Shown here one piece after another: positions 55,436 to 63,471 of a DNA stretch of 64,000 nt (the first letter of the stretch is position 1; each line of letters opens with the position of its first letter). Position numbers and translations under genes: made by a program. The notes below the pieces were generated by a model. It saw only the letters and a program-made list of their open reading frames with translations. It made no database searches and had not been told where the DNA came from. Location of the stretch: positions 372,001 through 436,000 of the forward strand of contig CAVVRF010000032.1 of the NCBI GenBank assembly GCA_963750535.1, read 5' to 3'. The DNA is from JAKFWF01 sp963750535 (lineage in GTDB: Bacteria > Pseudomonadota > Alphaproteobacteria > Rhizobiales > Hyphomicrobiaceae).

Positions 55436-56362
55436 TCATCGAACGACCGGCGGACGCGACGCATCGTGGTCGCCGGACGTGGCTTCGGGACGCGTGCCGA
55501 GCCACAGGCCGGCGATCACCGCGGCAAGCCCGGTCGCGAAGTACCAGCTCAGCGGCTCGCCCAGCAGCAGGGCGCCGACGAGCCCGGCGGTGAGCGGGCT
55601 CAGGCTCATGAAGATCGTCACGCGCGTCGGCGAGGCATTGGCGAGCGCCCACAACCACAGGAAATAGCCGATGCCGCTCGACGCGCCGATGAAGGCGATC
55701 GCCGCCCATGCCGGCGACGAGAATTGCGGCGGATGCGCGAGGAAGCCCTCGAGCGTGGCCGGCAGCGCCAGCGCCGCGACCGAGGCGACCATCGCGATCG
55801 TGCCGACGGCGAGCGCCGGATAGCGCCGCAGGTAGGGACGGTAGAGCACGCTGCAGACCGCTCCCGCCGCCGCCGCCACGAGCACCGCCGCCTCGCCGCG
55901 CCAGTCAGCGCTCGCAGGTCCGGCGTCCGCGATCTTTTCCGCCAGCGCGACCGCGACGCCGGCGATCGTCAGCAGCACTCCGAGCGACTTTCGCATGGTC
56001 AGGCGTTCGTGGCCGATCGCCGCGGCGAACAGCATCGTCAGCAGCGGGAAGGTCGCGAGGATGAGCGCCGCGCGGCCCGCTGGGATCGTCTGCAGTCCAT
56101 AGTTCAGCAGCGCGATCAGCACACCGAACTGGATTATGCCGAGGATCGCGATCGGCGCCAGGTCGCGGCCGGTGAAGCGCGTGCGGGCGAGGACGAGAGC
56201 GGCCGGCGCCAGGCAGGCGGCGCCGATCGCATAGCGCATCAGGGCGAGCGCTGCCGGCGTGGTCTCGGCGATGGCGAAGCGAGAGGCGACCGTGGCGAGG
56301 CCGACCTGCACGCCGACCGCCGCCGCCGCCAGCAAGGCGAGCCGGGGCCGCGACTCGGTCAC
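55436..56362 (-). CDS. EamA/DMT family transporter
   Basis: A 308-residue inner-membrane protein with about ten hydrophobic helices in two EamA halves (first ALLAAAAVGVQVGLATVA, second IAFIGASSGIGYFLWLWALA). Conserved signatures are RYAIGAACLAP in the first half and SLSPLTAGLVGALLLGEPLS in the second. It exports metabolites or amino acids; the substrate is unknown. The GTG start overlaps the stop of the MarR-GNAT gene upstream (GTGA), so the two are translated together. Confidence 0.92.
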   Translation of the reverse strand: MTESRPRLALLAAAAVGVQVGLATVASRFAIAETTPAALALMRYAIGAACLAPAALVLARTRFTGRDLAPIAILGIIQFGVLIALLNYGLQTIPAGRAALILATFPLLTMLFAAAIGHERLTMRKSLGVLLTIAGVAVALAEKIADAGPASADWRGEAAVLVAAAAGAVCSVLYRPYLRRYPALAVGTIAMVASVAALALPATLEGFLAHPPQFSSPAWAAIAFIGASSGIGYFLWLWALANASPTRVTIFMSLSPLTAGLVGALLLGEPLSWYFATGLAAVIAGLWLGTRPEATSGDHDASRPPVVR

Positions 56363-57291
56363 AGCCCCCTTTCCCAGGTCTCGCCGACGAGATCGACGCC
56401 ATACGAGTGGTGCGGCTCGCTCGCCGTCAGCTCGAAGCCGAGCGAGCCGTAGAGCCGCCGCGCCGGCAGTAGTACATCGTTGGTCCACAGCGTCATGCGG
56501 CTGTAGCCGGCATCGCGAGCGAACTGCATGCAGGCTTCGACCAGCCGGCGGCCGAGCCCGGTGCCGCGCGCACTCGCCTCGACGTAGACGAGGCGCAGCT
56601 TTGCCGTCGCGGCATCCTTGCGCACGACGAACGCCGAGCCCAGGATCTCGCCGCCGCGATCGGCGATGAAGCAGCAATCGGTGCGGCTATCGAATTTCTC
56701 GATGAACTCGGCCGCGACCCTGGCGACGGCCGCCTCGAAGGTGATGTCCCAGCCGTACTCCTCGGCATAGATGGCGCCGTGTCGGCTCACCACCCAGCCG
56801 ATGTCGCCCGGTCTGTGCGGACGCAACTTGATCTCGGCCCGGCTCGGATCCTGTCCGCGGCCGAGCAGCGCCTCGATGTCGGCCATGGCGGTGACCAGGC
56901 GCCGGCGCTCGCCGGCGGACAATGGCGCAAGCATGCCGCCGACTTCGCGCTTCGAGGCGGCGTTGATCTCGTCATAGAGACCGCGACCGGTGGCAGTCAG
57001 CGACAGCAGCGCCTGGCGACCGTCGGCGGGGTTCGGCGCGCGCTCGATGATTGCCCGCGTCTCGAGTGACTTCAGTACACGGCTCATATAGCCGGGATCG
57101 AGGCCAAGATCGTGGCCGATTGCGGTCGCGGTCGGCGCCTGGCGATTGGCAAGCTCGTACACGATGCGGCCTTCGGTCAGCGTCAGCGAGCTGCCGAGCA
57201 ACCCCTCGTGCAGCACGCCGATCGCCCGGGTATAGAACCGCGAGAAGCGGCGGACGGCGACGATCGCGTCGGCGGATGTCGCAGCGGGCAT
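56359..57291 (-). CDS. Bifunctional MarR-type regulator/GNAT acetyltransferase
   Basis: A 310-residue two-domain protein. Residues about 10-145 are a MarR winged helix (LTLTEGRIVYELANRQAPTA, LDPGYMSRVLKSLETRAIIE). Residues about 155-305 are a GNAT domain with the CoA loop ARGTGLGRRLVEACMQFA and YGSLGFELT. This fusion is a known family whose members may acetylate a small molecule that the regulator senses. The start at 57291 is preceded by GGGAG. It is coupled to the EamA transporter, suggesting one detoxification unit. Confidence 0.9.
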   Translation of the reverse strand: MPAATSADAIVAVRRFSRFYTRAIGVLHEGLLGSSLTLTEGRIVYELANRQAPTATAIGHDLGLDPGYMSRVLKSLETRAIIERAPNPADGRQALLSLTATGRGLYDEINAASKREVGGMLAPLSAGERRRLVTAMADIEALLGRGQDPSRAEIKLRPHRPGDIGWVVSRHGAIYAEEYGWDITFEAAVARVAAEFIEKFDSRTDCCFIADRGGEILGSAFVVRKDAATAKLRLVYVEASARGTGLGRRLVEACMQFARDAGYSRMTLWTNDVLLPARRLYGSLGFELTASEPHHSYGVDLVGETWERGL

Positions 57292-57434
57292 GGCGATGAC
57301 TCCCGGCCGGATTGAGAGGCAACAAGTAGCGCGCCGATAATTGCCAAAGTCAACTAAATTAGGCGAGCAGGGGATCGAAACATTGTTCATGCAACTAATG
57401 TGACCCTGTGCGGCGCCGACTGCAGTCGAGGGCC

Positions 57435-57559
57435 GTAGGTTGGGTTAGCGCCTCTTGGCGCGTAACCCAACAACTTCGGCTGCCCGAACAACGTTGGGTT
57501 ACGCGCGGAATCGATTCCGGTGGCTTTCGGCGCCATCTTGGCCGCGCTAACCCAACCTA
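57435..57559. repeat. Dyad repeat of the GTAGGTTGGGTTAGCG type
   Basis: A perfect 16-bp inverted pair (57435-57450 and 57544-57559). Inside, CGTAACCCAACA and TTGGGTTACGCG form a nested second pair. The motif belongs to a dispersed non-coding repeat seen in many bacteria. First of several repeats in the non-coding island 57292-59128. Confidence 0.75.
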
Positions 57560-57860
57560 CCGGCGATGCGATTTCGGTGTGCATACAAGCAATCGCTCCC
57601 ATCTCGTTGTCATTCAGGCGGTGCTTTTCACTTTTCCCCTTCGATCGAGGGGGAGCGGGGCGGCCGTGGTCCACGGCGGTCTTCCGCAGTCTGGCATTGA
57701 AGTGGGCCAGAGCCACCCCATTGCTCGGACGGATGTTTCGGTCACGCCGCGCGCCCAGGGCCGATGGTCTCGAGGGGGGGCCCTCCGCCTTAGGCCACCT
57801 CGTCTCGTACAGGGGTCGCGACATCGTCCGGCTGTCACCGCCGCGTGCCGCAGTGTTTGA

Positions 57861-58138
57861 CCGGACCGTCCTATTCCGCCTCCGCACCAGAACGCCTTCG
57901 AAGCACGCCCTCGATGAAGCGGAACGAGGGCAGTATCGCATGGGGTTGGCGGGCGTGGATAAGTTGGGGAGTGGAGGGTGGCGAATAGCCAATAGCCAAT
58001 AGCCAGTAGGCCAGTAGCCAGTAGCCAATAGGCAGTGAGCAGTAGGAAATGGGCAGTAGGCAGCGGCGCTGAGCCCGCCGCCGACGCGACCCCGGCTCTG
58101 CGCGCTGCCGCGCTCCGGCCGGGGCGGCAAGCGGAGAG
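57861..58138. repeat. Large direct repeat, copy 1
   Basis: About 278 bases, starting CCGGACCGTCCTATTCCGCC, repeated at 58342-58606 with a few differences. In the middle is a stretch of degenerate 7-base units (TAGCCAA, TAGGCAG) from about 57981 to 58061. The end is a GC-rich block (CCCCGGCTCTGCGCGC...) also found alone at two further places. Confidence 0.85.
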
Positions 58139-58154
58139 GGCGGGGTTCCGCGTT

Positions 58155-58312
58155 GGCTGCGGGAGCGCGACTGGCGCAGCAGGCGCGTATTCGTACAGCA
58201 GGCGGATCGCCGCCAAATGAGCGCCGCTTTCCCAGCCTGCATTCCCGGGCGAGCGCAGGATGCGCGCGACCCGGGACCGCGTCGCCGGCGACCGGGCGCG
58301 CTGGTCACCACT
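58155..58312. repeat. Repeat family B, copy 1 (without nuclease gene)
   Basis: Runs from GGCTGCGGGAGC to GCTGGTCACCACT and is nearly identical to 58963-59136. In copy 2 the right end forms the last codons of the GIY-YIG gene; here the nuclease sequence is absent, leaving only the terminal TGGTGA (minus strand). Confidence 0.8.
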
Positions 58313-58341
58313 GAATGTGCGGTGCGTGACCGCAGTGATTC

Positions 58342-58606
58342 CCGGACCGTCCTATTCCGCCTCCGCACCAGAACGCCTTCGAAGCACGCCCTCGATGAAG
58401 CGGAACGAGGGCAGTATCGCATGCGGGCGGGAAGCGTGGATAAGTTGGGGGAGTGGAGGGTGGCGAATAGCCAATAGCCAATAGCCAATAGGCAGTAGGC
58501 AGTAGGCAGCAGGAAATGGGCAGTAGGCAGCGGCGCTGAGCCCGCCGCCGACGCGACCCCGGCTCTGCGCGCTGCCGCGCTGCGGCCGGGGAGGCAAGCG
58601 GAGGGG
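58342..58606. repeat. Large direct repeat, copy 2
   Basis: Second copy of the 57861-58138 unit, about 265 bases, with a shorter run of 7-base units (about 58467-58530). No coding frame in either copy is supported. Confidence 0.85.
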
Positions 58607-58690
58607 GCGGCGGTGAGGCGGAGGGATCGGTGCGCCCTGCCAACATCCGGCACTGCGCCAGCCAGCCACCGGCGCGGCATCACCACAGGT

Positions 58691-58828
58691 GTCATCCTCG
58701 GCCTCGTGCCGAGGACCCATCGCACAGCGTCAATGGTTCAAGCGGTCGGCGCGCGTCGAACCGCTTTGCCTGGCCGCTGGCCAATCGCTCGCGGCGCCAT
58801 GGGTCCTCGGGCCAAGCCCGAGGATGAC
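58691..58828. repeat. Inverted REP-like pair (GTCATCCTCGG type)
   Basis: Two 30-base arms (58691-58720 and 58799-58828) are inverted copies with about four mismatches. The motif GTCATCCTCGGGC...CCGAGGACCCAT is a common intergenic repeat of Alphaproteobacteria. The 78 bases between are non-coding. Confidence 0.75.
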
Positions 58829-58879
58829 GGCGGTGGGGATGTGGGAGTGCAGCGCCGCTCGGAAGACCGACAGGTGAGC

Positions 58880-58950
58880 CAGCCCGCCACCGACGCGGCC
58901 CCGGCTCTGCGCGCTGCCGCGCTCCGGCCGGGGAAGCAAGGGAGGGGGCG
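58880..58950. repeat. GC-rich repeat family A, solo copy
   Basis: AGCCCGCCACCGACGCGGCC... ending in GGGAAGCAAGGGAGGGGGCGG. The same block ends both large direct repeats (near 58071 and 58537) and recurs at 59464-59540. Confidence 0.75.
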
Positions 58951-58962
58951 GAGCTCGGCGCT

Positions 58963-59136
58963 GGCTGCGGGAGCTTGACTGGCGCCGCCGGCGCGAGCCC
59001 GCTCGTGCGCCTATTCGTACAGCAGGCGGATCGCCGCCAAATGAGCGCCCCTTTCCCAGCCTGCATTCCCGGGCGAGCGCAGGATGCGCGAGACCCGGGA
59101 CCGCGTCGCCGGCGACCGGGCGCGCTGGTCACCACT
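58963..59136. repeat. Repeat family B, copy 2 (overlaps the nuclease 3' end)
   Basis: About 174 bases, nearly identical to 58155-58312 but with a short insert near 58985. Its right end contains the stop codon and last codons of the GIY-YIG gene at 59129. Confidence 0.8.
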
Positions 59137-59413
59137 CGAAACCCTCACCGCGCACCACGTCGGCGAACAGATCACGCCACGTCGGATTGCCCTTCTCGAC
59201 GAGCGCGATTTTCCAGTCGCGTCGCCAACGCTTGATCGCCCGCTCGCGCTGCGCGGCGACCGCCGCATCATCGTGGCATTCGAAATACACCAACCGATCG
59301 ACGCCATACCGCTTGGTGAAACCCTCGAGCAGGCGTTCCCGATGCTCCCAGGCGCGGCCGGCCATGTCGCTGGTCATGCCGACATAGAGCACGCCACGTG
59401 GCGCGCCGGCCAT
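59129..59413 (-). CDS. GIY-YIG family endonuclease
   Basis: A 94-residue single-domain GIY-YIG nuclease of the UPF0213/YhbQ-like type. The catalytic pair of tyrosines is altered to GVLYVGMTSDMAGRAWEHR, where the first motif reads VLY and the second YVG as in this subfamily, and the general-base Arg and His follow. YFECHDDAAVAAQRERAIKRWRR is the conserved helix. Substrate is branched or damaged DNA, not certain. The gene lies between repeat family B (its own 3' end) and family A, inside a repeat island, suggesting the gene and repeats move or spread together. Confidence 0.88.
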   Translation of the reverse strand: MAGAPRGVLYVGMTSDMAGRAWEHRERLLEGFTKRYGVDRLVYFECHDDAAVAAQRERAIKRWRRDWKIALVEKGNPTWRDLFADVVRGEGFEW

Positions 59414-59463
59414 GATGTCGACGAAGAACAGCTTGCCCAAGAAAACCTCTCGCCGATCGAGCC

Positions 59464-59540
59464 AGCCCGCCACCGACGCGGCCCCGGCTCTGCGCGCTAC
59501 CGCGCTCCGGCCGGGGAAGCAAGGGGAGGGGGCGGCGGCC
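59464..59540. repeat. GC-rich repeat family A, second solo copy
   Basis: Matches 58880-58950 almost base for base. It lies 51 bases upstream of the nuclease start, so the gene is bracketed by repeats. Confidence 0.75.
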
Positions 59541-59551
59541 CCTCACCCTAA

Positions 59552-59591
59552 CCCTCTCCCCCCGCGCGCGAAATGCGCTTGGGGGAGAGGG
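59552..59591. repeat. CCCTCTCCCC/GGGGAGAGGG hairpin repeat
   Basis: Arms 59552-59563 and 59581-59591 around an 18-base loop, preceded by CCCTCACCCTAA. A very common dispersed repeat of high-GC Proteobacteria; it could also act as a terminator. Confidence 0.65.
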
Positions 59592-59663
59592 AACGGACTG
59601 CTGTGCCCTGCTGCAGCCGCGGCCGGGTTAGCCTCAATCATGCCTTAACGTTGGTCGAGGCTA

Positions 59664-60941
59664 ATGCCGTACGTGTCAACTATTGGTGTCAGGTCAGAGG
59701 TCGGGGCTCGCGGAATGGGCGGCAGCTCGTGCACATGGCGTTCGCGAGGAGCGATGCTGGGGCTTGCCGCGCTGGCGTCGGCGGCGATGCTGGCATCCGG
59801 ATCGCCGATGGCACGCATGGCGCTGGCGCAGGAGGCTCCTGCCGGCAGGCTGTCGCAGCTGACGCCGGAGCAACGGCGCATCCATGACACCTGGAAGGCA
59901 GCGCGCGGCGCGTTCGAGGCCGGCCTCGACGCCTATTGGCAGGACGTCAACGACAAGCGCGACCGGCGTAGGCGCAAGCGCGCCGCCGGCCAGGCCTTTA
60001 CCGCCGCCGACTACACGCAGACCCAGCCGCCGAAGTATGCCGGTCCGGCGCTGCCGGAGGCGATCGCCAGGATTCTGGCCGAGGAGCAGCCGCCGGCGCC
60101 CGAGAAGTTGCTGCCGATGCTGGGGGACTTCCTGCAGGCGGCTCGCGATGCCTACAACTTCATGCCGGAAGTGACGACCGAGGAGGACTTCAAGCGCCGC
60201 TACGCCGCCGAGGCGCTGGCGATCGGGCTGACCAAGGAGCAGGTGGTGAAGGTCTATGCGCTGGAGACCGGCGGCATGGGTACCTACGACATGCAGGCCG
60301 GCATCCATCCGCAGAAGCGCACCGGCAAGGCGATCTCCTCCGCGCTTGGCTACGCCCAGCTGCTGCACGGCAATTCGGTGAGCGAGCTCGTCAAGCACGG
60401 CGACGGGTTCATCCGCCGGCTGGAGTCGATGGCGGTCACCGAGAAGGGCGGGCCGCCCTGGCGGTCGCAATCACTGCGCACCAAGGCGGCGATCCTGCGG
60501 GAGATGCTGAAGGACGCGCGCAGCGTGCCCAACGTGTGGAGCGAGCATGTGCGGTTCGGCGGCACATTGAAGGGGCTGGCGATCCATGCGCTGAACCTCG
60601 ATGCCGACATCGGCCCATGGCTGCAGGTGATCAAGCTCAAGGGCCTGAAGGAGACGGCGGCGAGCGAGGCCGGGCGCCAGGAGCTGTCCGGGCCGGAGAT
60701 CGAGCTGATGAATCTCGCCGGTCCGCGCACCGGTCTCGAGATGCTCACGCCGGTGGCGCAAGCGATGCCGACGACGAATTTCTTCAGTCGCCAGGGCTAC
60801 GAGCGCAACACGGTGGTGCGCGAGCGCACCGCCGCCGAGCTGCTGGTGGAGCTGGGCAAGCGGATGGAGCATGGCCTGCAGAAGCCGGGCGCGATCGAGT
60901 TCGCCAGCGCCTTCGACGCCGTCGCCAAGGGCGAGCGCTAG
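59664..60941 (+). CDS. Exported protein with a lysozyme-like segment, unknown function
   Basis: A protein of up to 425 residues. A hydrophobic signal-like segment (MLGLAALASAAMLASG) starts near residue 31, so translation may begin at ATG 59715 or 59754 rather than 59664; no ribosome site decides it. Residues about 185-250 (VYALETGGMGTYDMQAGI, then ISSALGYAQLL) resemble the active-site Glu and helices of lytic transglycosylase-like folds. That match is by eye and could be wrong. The rest is charged and helical. It is followed by 274 non-coding bases (60942-61215) with a small TGACA/TGTCA dyad. Confidence 0.7.
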   Translation: MPYVSTIGVRSEVGARGMGGSSCTWRSRGAMLGLAALASAAMLASGSPMARMALAQEAPAGRLSQLTPEQRRIHDTWKAARGAFEAGLDAYWQDVNDKRDRRRRKRAAGQAFTAADYTQTQPPKYAGPALPEAIARILAEEQPPAPEKLLPMLGDFLQAARDAYNFMPEVTTEEDFKRRYAAEALAIGLTKEQVVKVYALETGGMGTYDMQAGIHPQKRTGKAISSALGYAQLLHGNSVSELVKHGDGFIRRLESMAVTEKGGPPWRSQSLRTKAAILREMLKDARSVPNVWSEHVRFGGTLKGLAIHALNLDADIGPWLQVIKLKGLKETAASEAGRQELSGPEIELMNLAGPRTGLEMLTPVAQAMPTTNFFSRQGYERNTVVRERTAAELLVELGKRMEHGLQKPGAIEFASAFDAVAKGER

Positions 60942-61215
60942 AGTTTCTCCGGCTCGGCTGAATGCCGCCTTTTGCTTGGCGCGTCGGATCGCGGCAGGCG
61001 GCCGAGATGACCGGGCGCTTAAGGCTTCCGCGATGGCGGCGGCGCTGACAATCGACTGTCATGCCGCTGCGATACTCGTGTCATAAATCGTGGCGAGAAC
61101 GATCCCGCCGATGGTCCGGCGCGAACCTTGCACTGCCGCTTCGTGCGCTGGGCAGCGGAAGTGAGGGGCAAGGGTCGGAAACGCCAGCCGCTACTCGATC
61201 CAGGGTGATCCAATC

Positions 61216-61770
61216 ATGAGCAATGCCGAAGTCGTCTGCGCCAAGCTGCGCGATCTGCTGTCGAACAAGGGCGCCGACCTTTATGGCGGCGAGGCGGTGA
61301 CGCAGGAGCAGCACGGCTTGCAGGCCGCGTTCCTTGCCGAGCGCGACGGGCAGGCGCCGCACGTCATCGTCGCCGCGCTGTTGCATGATATCGGCCACCT
61401 GTTCGAGTTGAATTTCGCAGAGGCCATGGCGAGCGACACCGACCGGCAACACGAGACCATCGGCCATGCCTTCCTGCGGCGCTGGTTCGGGCCGGACGTG
61501 ACCGAGCCGGTACGGCTTCACGTTGCCGCCAAGCGCTACCTGTGCGCGACACGGCCGGGATATTTCGAGACGCTGTCGCCGGCTTCCGTCCATTCCCTGG
61601 CGCTGCAGGGCGGACCGATGTCTCCGCCCGAAGTCGCCGGGTTCGAGGAAAACCAGCACTATCGCGACGCCGTGCAGGTTCGCATCTACGACGATCTCGC
61701 CAAGGACCCGCGGGCGACGACACCGACGGTCGAGCATTTCCTGCAGTACGTGTCGAAAGTCGTCAATTGA
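61216..61770 (+). CDS. Phosphonate-associated HD-domain protein (PhnZ-like)
   Basis: A 184-residue HD-fold protein of the family linked to phosphonate degradation operons, which includes the di-iron oxygenase PhnZ. It has YGGEAVTQEQHGLQAAFLAE (the conserved Tyr/Glu/His stretch), the HD pair in ALLHDIGHLF, HETIGHAFLRRWFG and later VRLHVAAKRYL. PhnZ oxidises a hydroxylated phosphonate made by PhnY; no phnY is in this window, so the substrate is open. The neighbours (DUF1045, phnE, phnD) support a phosphonate role. Confidence 0.88.
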   Translation: MSNAEVVCAKLRDLLSNKGADLYGGEAVTQEQHGLQAAFLAERDGQAPHVIVAALLHDIGHLFELNFAEAMASDTDRQHETIGHAFLRRWFGPDVTEPVRLHVAAKRYLCATRPGYFETLSPASVHSLALQGGPMSPPEVAGFEENQHYRDAVQVRIYDDLAKDPRATTPTVEHFLQYVSKVVN

Positions 61771-61864
61771 CGGTTTCGCTCGCCGGCGACGGCGGCGGCA
61801 ACGCGCCGGTACGGCGCGAGATCATCCGATGCCGCGGCCTTCGCCTCGTGCGCTAATGGGTTCC

Positions 61865-62560
61865 ATGAGCGACAGGCCCCGATACGCCATCTACTTTGCG
61901 CCCGAACCGGGGACGAGCCTGGCGGAATTCGGACGCTCGGTGCTCGGCTACGATGCGGAGACGGGCGCGAGCGCACCGTTCCCGGACCGTCTCCTGGGGC
62001 AATTCCCCGATTGGGCGGCGATGGCGTCGGAACCCGCCCGCTACGGCTTTCACGCGACGCTCAAGGCCCCGTTCGAGCTGCGCAGCGGCGTGGACGAGCA
62101 CCAGCTGCTCGGCGAAACGGCAGGGATCGCGGCCCGACTGGCGCCGATCGGCCTCGGCGAGTTGGACGTCACGCTGATGTCGCGATTCGTGGCGCTCACG
62201 CCGCGAAACTGGCCCGGCGAAGCCGCGCGGATCGAGAGCACGATCGTTGGCATGCTGGACCACCTGCGCGCGCCGCTGTCGGCGGTCGACCTGGAGCGCC
62301 GGCAGGCGAGCGGGCTCACCGATCGCCAGCAGGCCCAGCTCGCCCGCTGGGGCTATCCGTTCGTGCTCGAGGACTACCGGTTCCACATGACGCTGACGGG
62401 CCCGCTTGCAAGCGATATGCGCGAGCCGGTCCTCGCGGCACTTGCCGAGGCCTACAGCGGCTTCCGCGGTCCCGTTCGGCTCGATGCCGTCTGCATCTTC
62501 CGACAGCCAAGCCGGTCCGAGCGCTTCCGCGTGACGGCGCGAATTCCGCTCGGCGGTTGA
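61865..62560 (+). CDS. DUF1045 phosphonate metabolism protein (2H phosphoesterase-like)
   Basis: A 231-residue protein of the DUF1045 family found in phosphonate operons. Two H-x-T-L motifs, FHATLKAPFELRS (near residue 58) and FHMTLTGPLAS (near residue 174), mark a 2H phosphoesterase fold. It may act on ribosyl phosphate intermediates of C-P lyase chemistry. The start is ATG 61865 (MSDRPRYAIYF); ATG 61856 is an alternative. It follows the HD gene after 94 bases and converges on phnE. Confidence 0.9.
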   Translation: MSDRPRYAIYFAPEPGTSLAEFGRSVLGYDAETGASAPFPDRLLGQFPDWAAMASEPARYGFHATLKAPFELRSGVDEHQLLGETAGIAARLAPIGLGELDVTLMSRFVALTPRNWPGEAARIESTIVGMLDHLRAPLSAVDLERRQASGLTDRQQAQLARWGYPFVLEDYRFHMTLTGPLASDMREPVLAALAEAYSGFRGPVRLDAVCIFRQPSRSERFRVTARIPLGG

Positions 62561-62570
62561 GGCCCGCGCC

Positions 62571-63394
62571 TCAAACCAGGAGCTTGCGGATCTGCGCGCT
62601 GACGACGTCGATCAGCGATACCGTCAGCGACGATGATGATGATGATCGCCGCCGTCTCCGAATAGTGGAACGCGCGGATGTTCTCGTAGAGCGAGTGGCC
62701 GATGCCGCCGGCCCCGACGATGCCCAGCACCGTGGCGGAACGGACGTTGGTCTCGAACCGATAGAGCGTGAAGGAGCTCCACAGCGGCATCACCTGCGGC
62801 ACGATGCCGAAGATCACCTCCTGCACGCGCCTGGCGCCGGTTGCGCGGATGCCCTCGACGGGACGCGGATCGATCGCCTCGACCGCCTCGGAGAACAACT
62901 TGGCAATGATGCCGACGTTGTGGATGGCGAGCGCCATCACGCCGGCGAAGGGGCCAAGCCCGACCGCCACCACGAACAGCAGCGCAAACACGATCTCGTT
63001 GATGGCGCGGCAGGCGTCCATCAGCCGGCGCAGGGGCTGGACGACCAGTTGCGGCGCGACGTTGGCCGCGCACAAAATCCCCAAAGGCGCGCCGACCAGC
63101 ACCGCAAGCGCCGTGCCCCACACCGCGATCTGCACGGTCTCGATCATATCCTTGAGGTAGTCTTCGCCATCGTGGAAGTTCGGCCGCAAGAAGCCGGACG
63201 CGAACTCCGCCATGTTGCGCCAATCGGTGACGATATTGACGGCCTTGTACATCTCGGTCGGAGCGAAGCTCCAGGCGAGCAGACCCGACGATGATGAGCC
63301 AGACGAGATGCTGGCGCAGCCGGGATGCAAGCGGCAGCCGCGGCACCGCGATGCTGGTCAGATCCACGGTGCGATGGTCTCGAGCAACCGACAT
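62571..63394 (-). CDS. phnE: Phosphonate ABC transporter permease, two frameshifts
   Basis: About 275 residues in three frames. It starts at ATG 63394 (MSVARDHRTVDL), shifts near 63290 into LLAWSFAPTEMYKAVNIVTD, and carries typical PhnE helices (FALLFVVAVGLGPFAGVMAL) and the coupling loop EGIRATGARRVQEVIFG, then GIVGAGGIGHSLYENI. Near 62620 it shifts again and ends IDVVSAQIRKLLV at 62571. All family blocks are present. The shifts look like read errors. The partner phnD lies upstream; phnC is outside the window. Confidence 0.88.
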
Positions 63395-63471
63395 GATGCC
63401 TCGCTGCGGGACGGCGGCGCGGGCCCGATGAGCCTGCGCCGCCGCGCCCGAACTATGCCTGGAAGGGAGCT

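Noticed and set aside
57981..58530. CRISPR-like array in the short TAGCCAA/TAGGCAG units
   Set aside because: Units are 7 bases, contiguous and degenerate, with no spacers of regular length and no cas genes.
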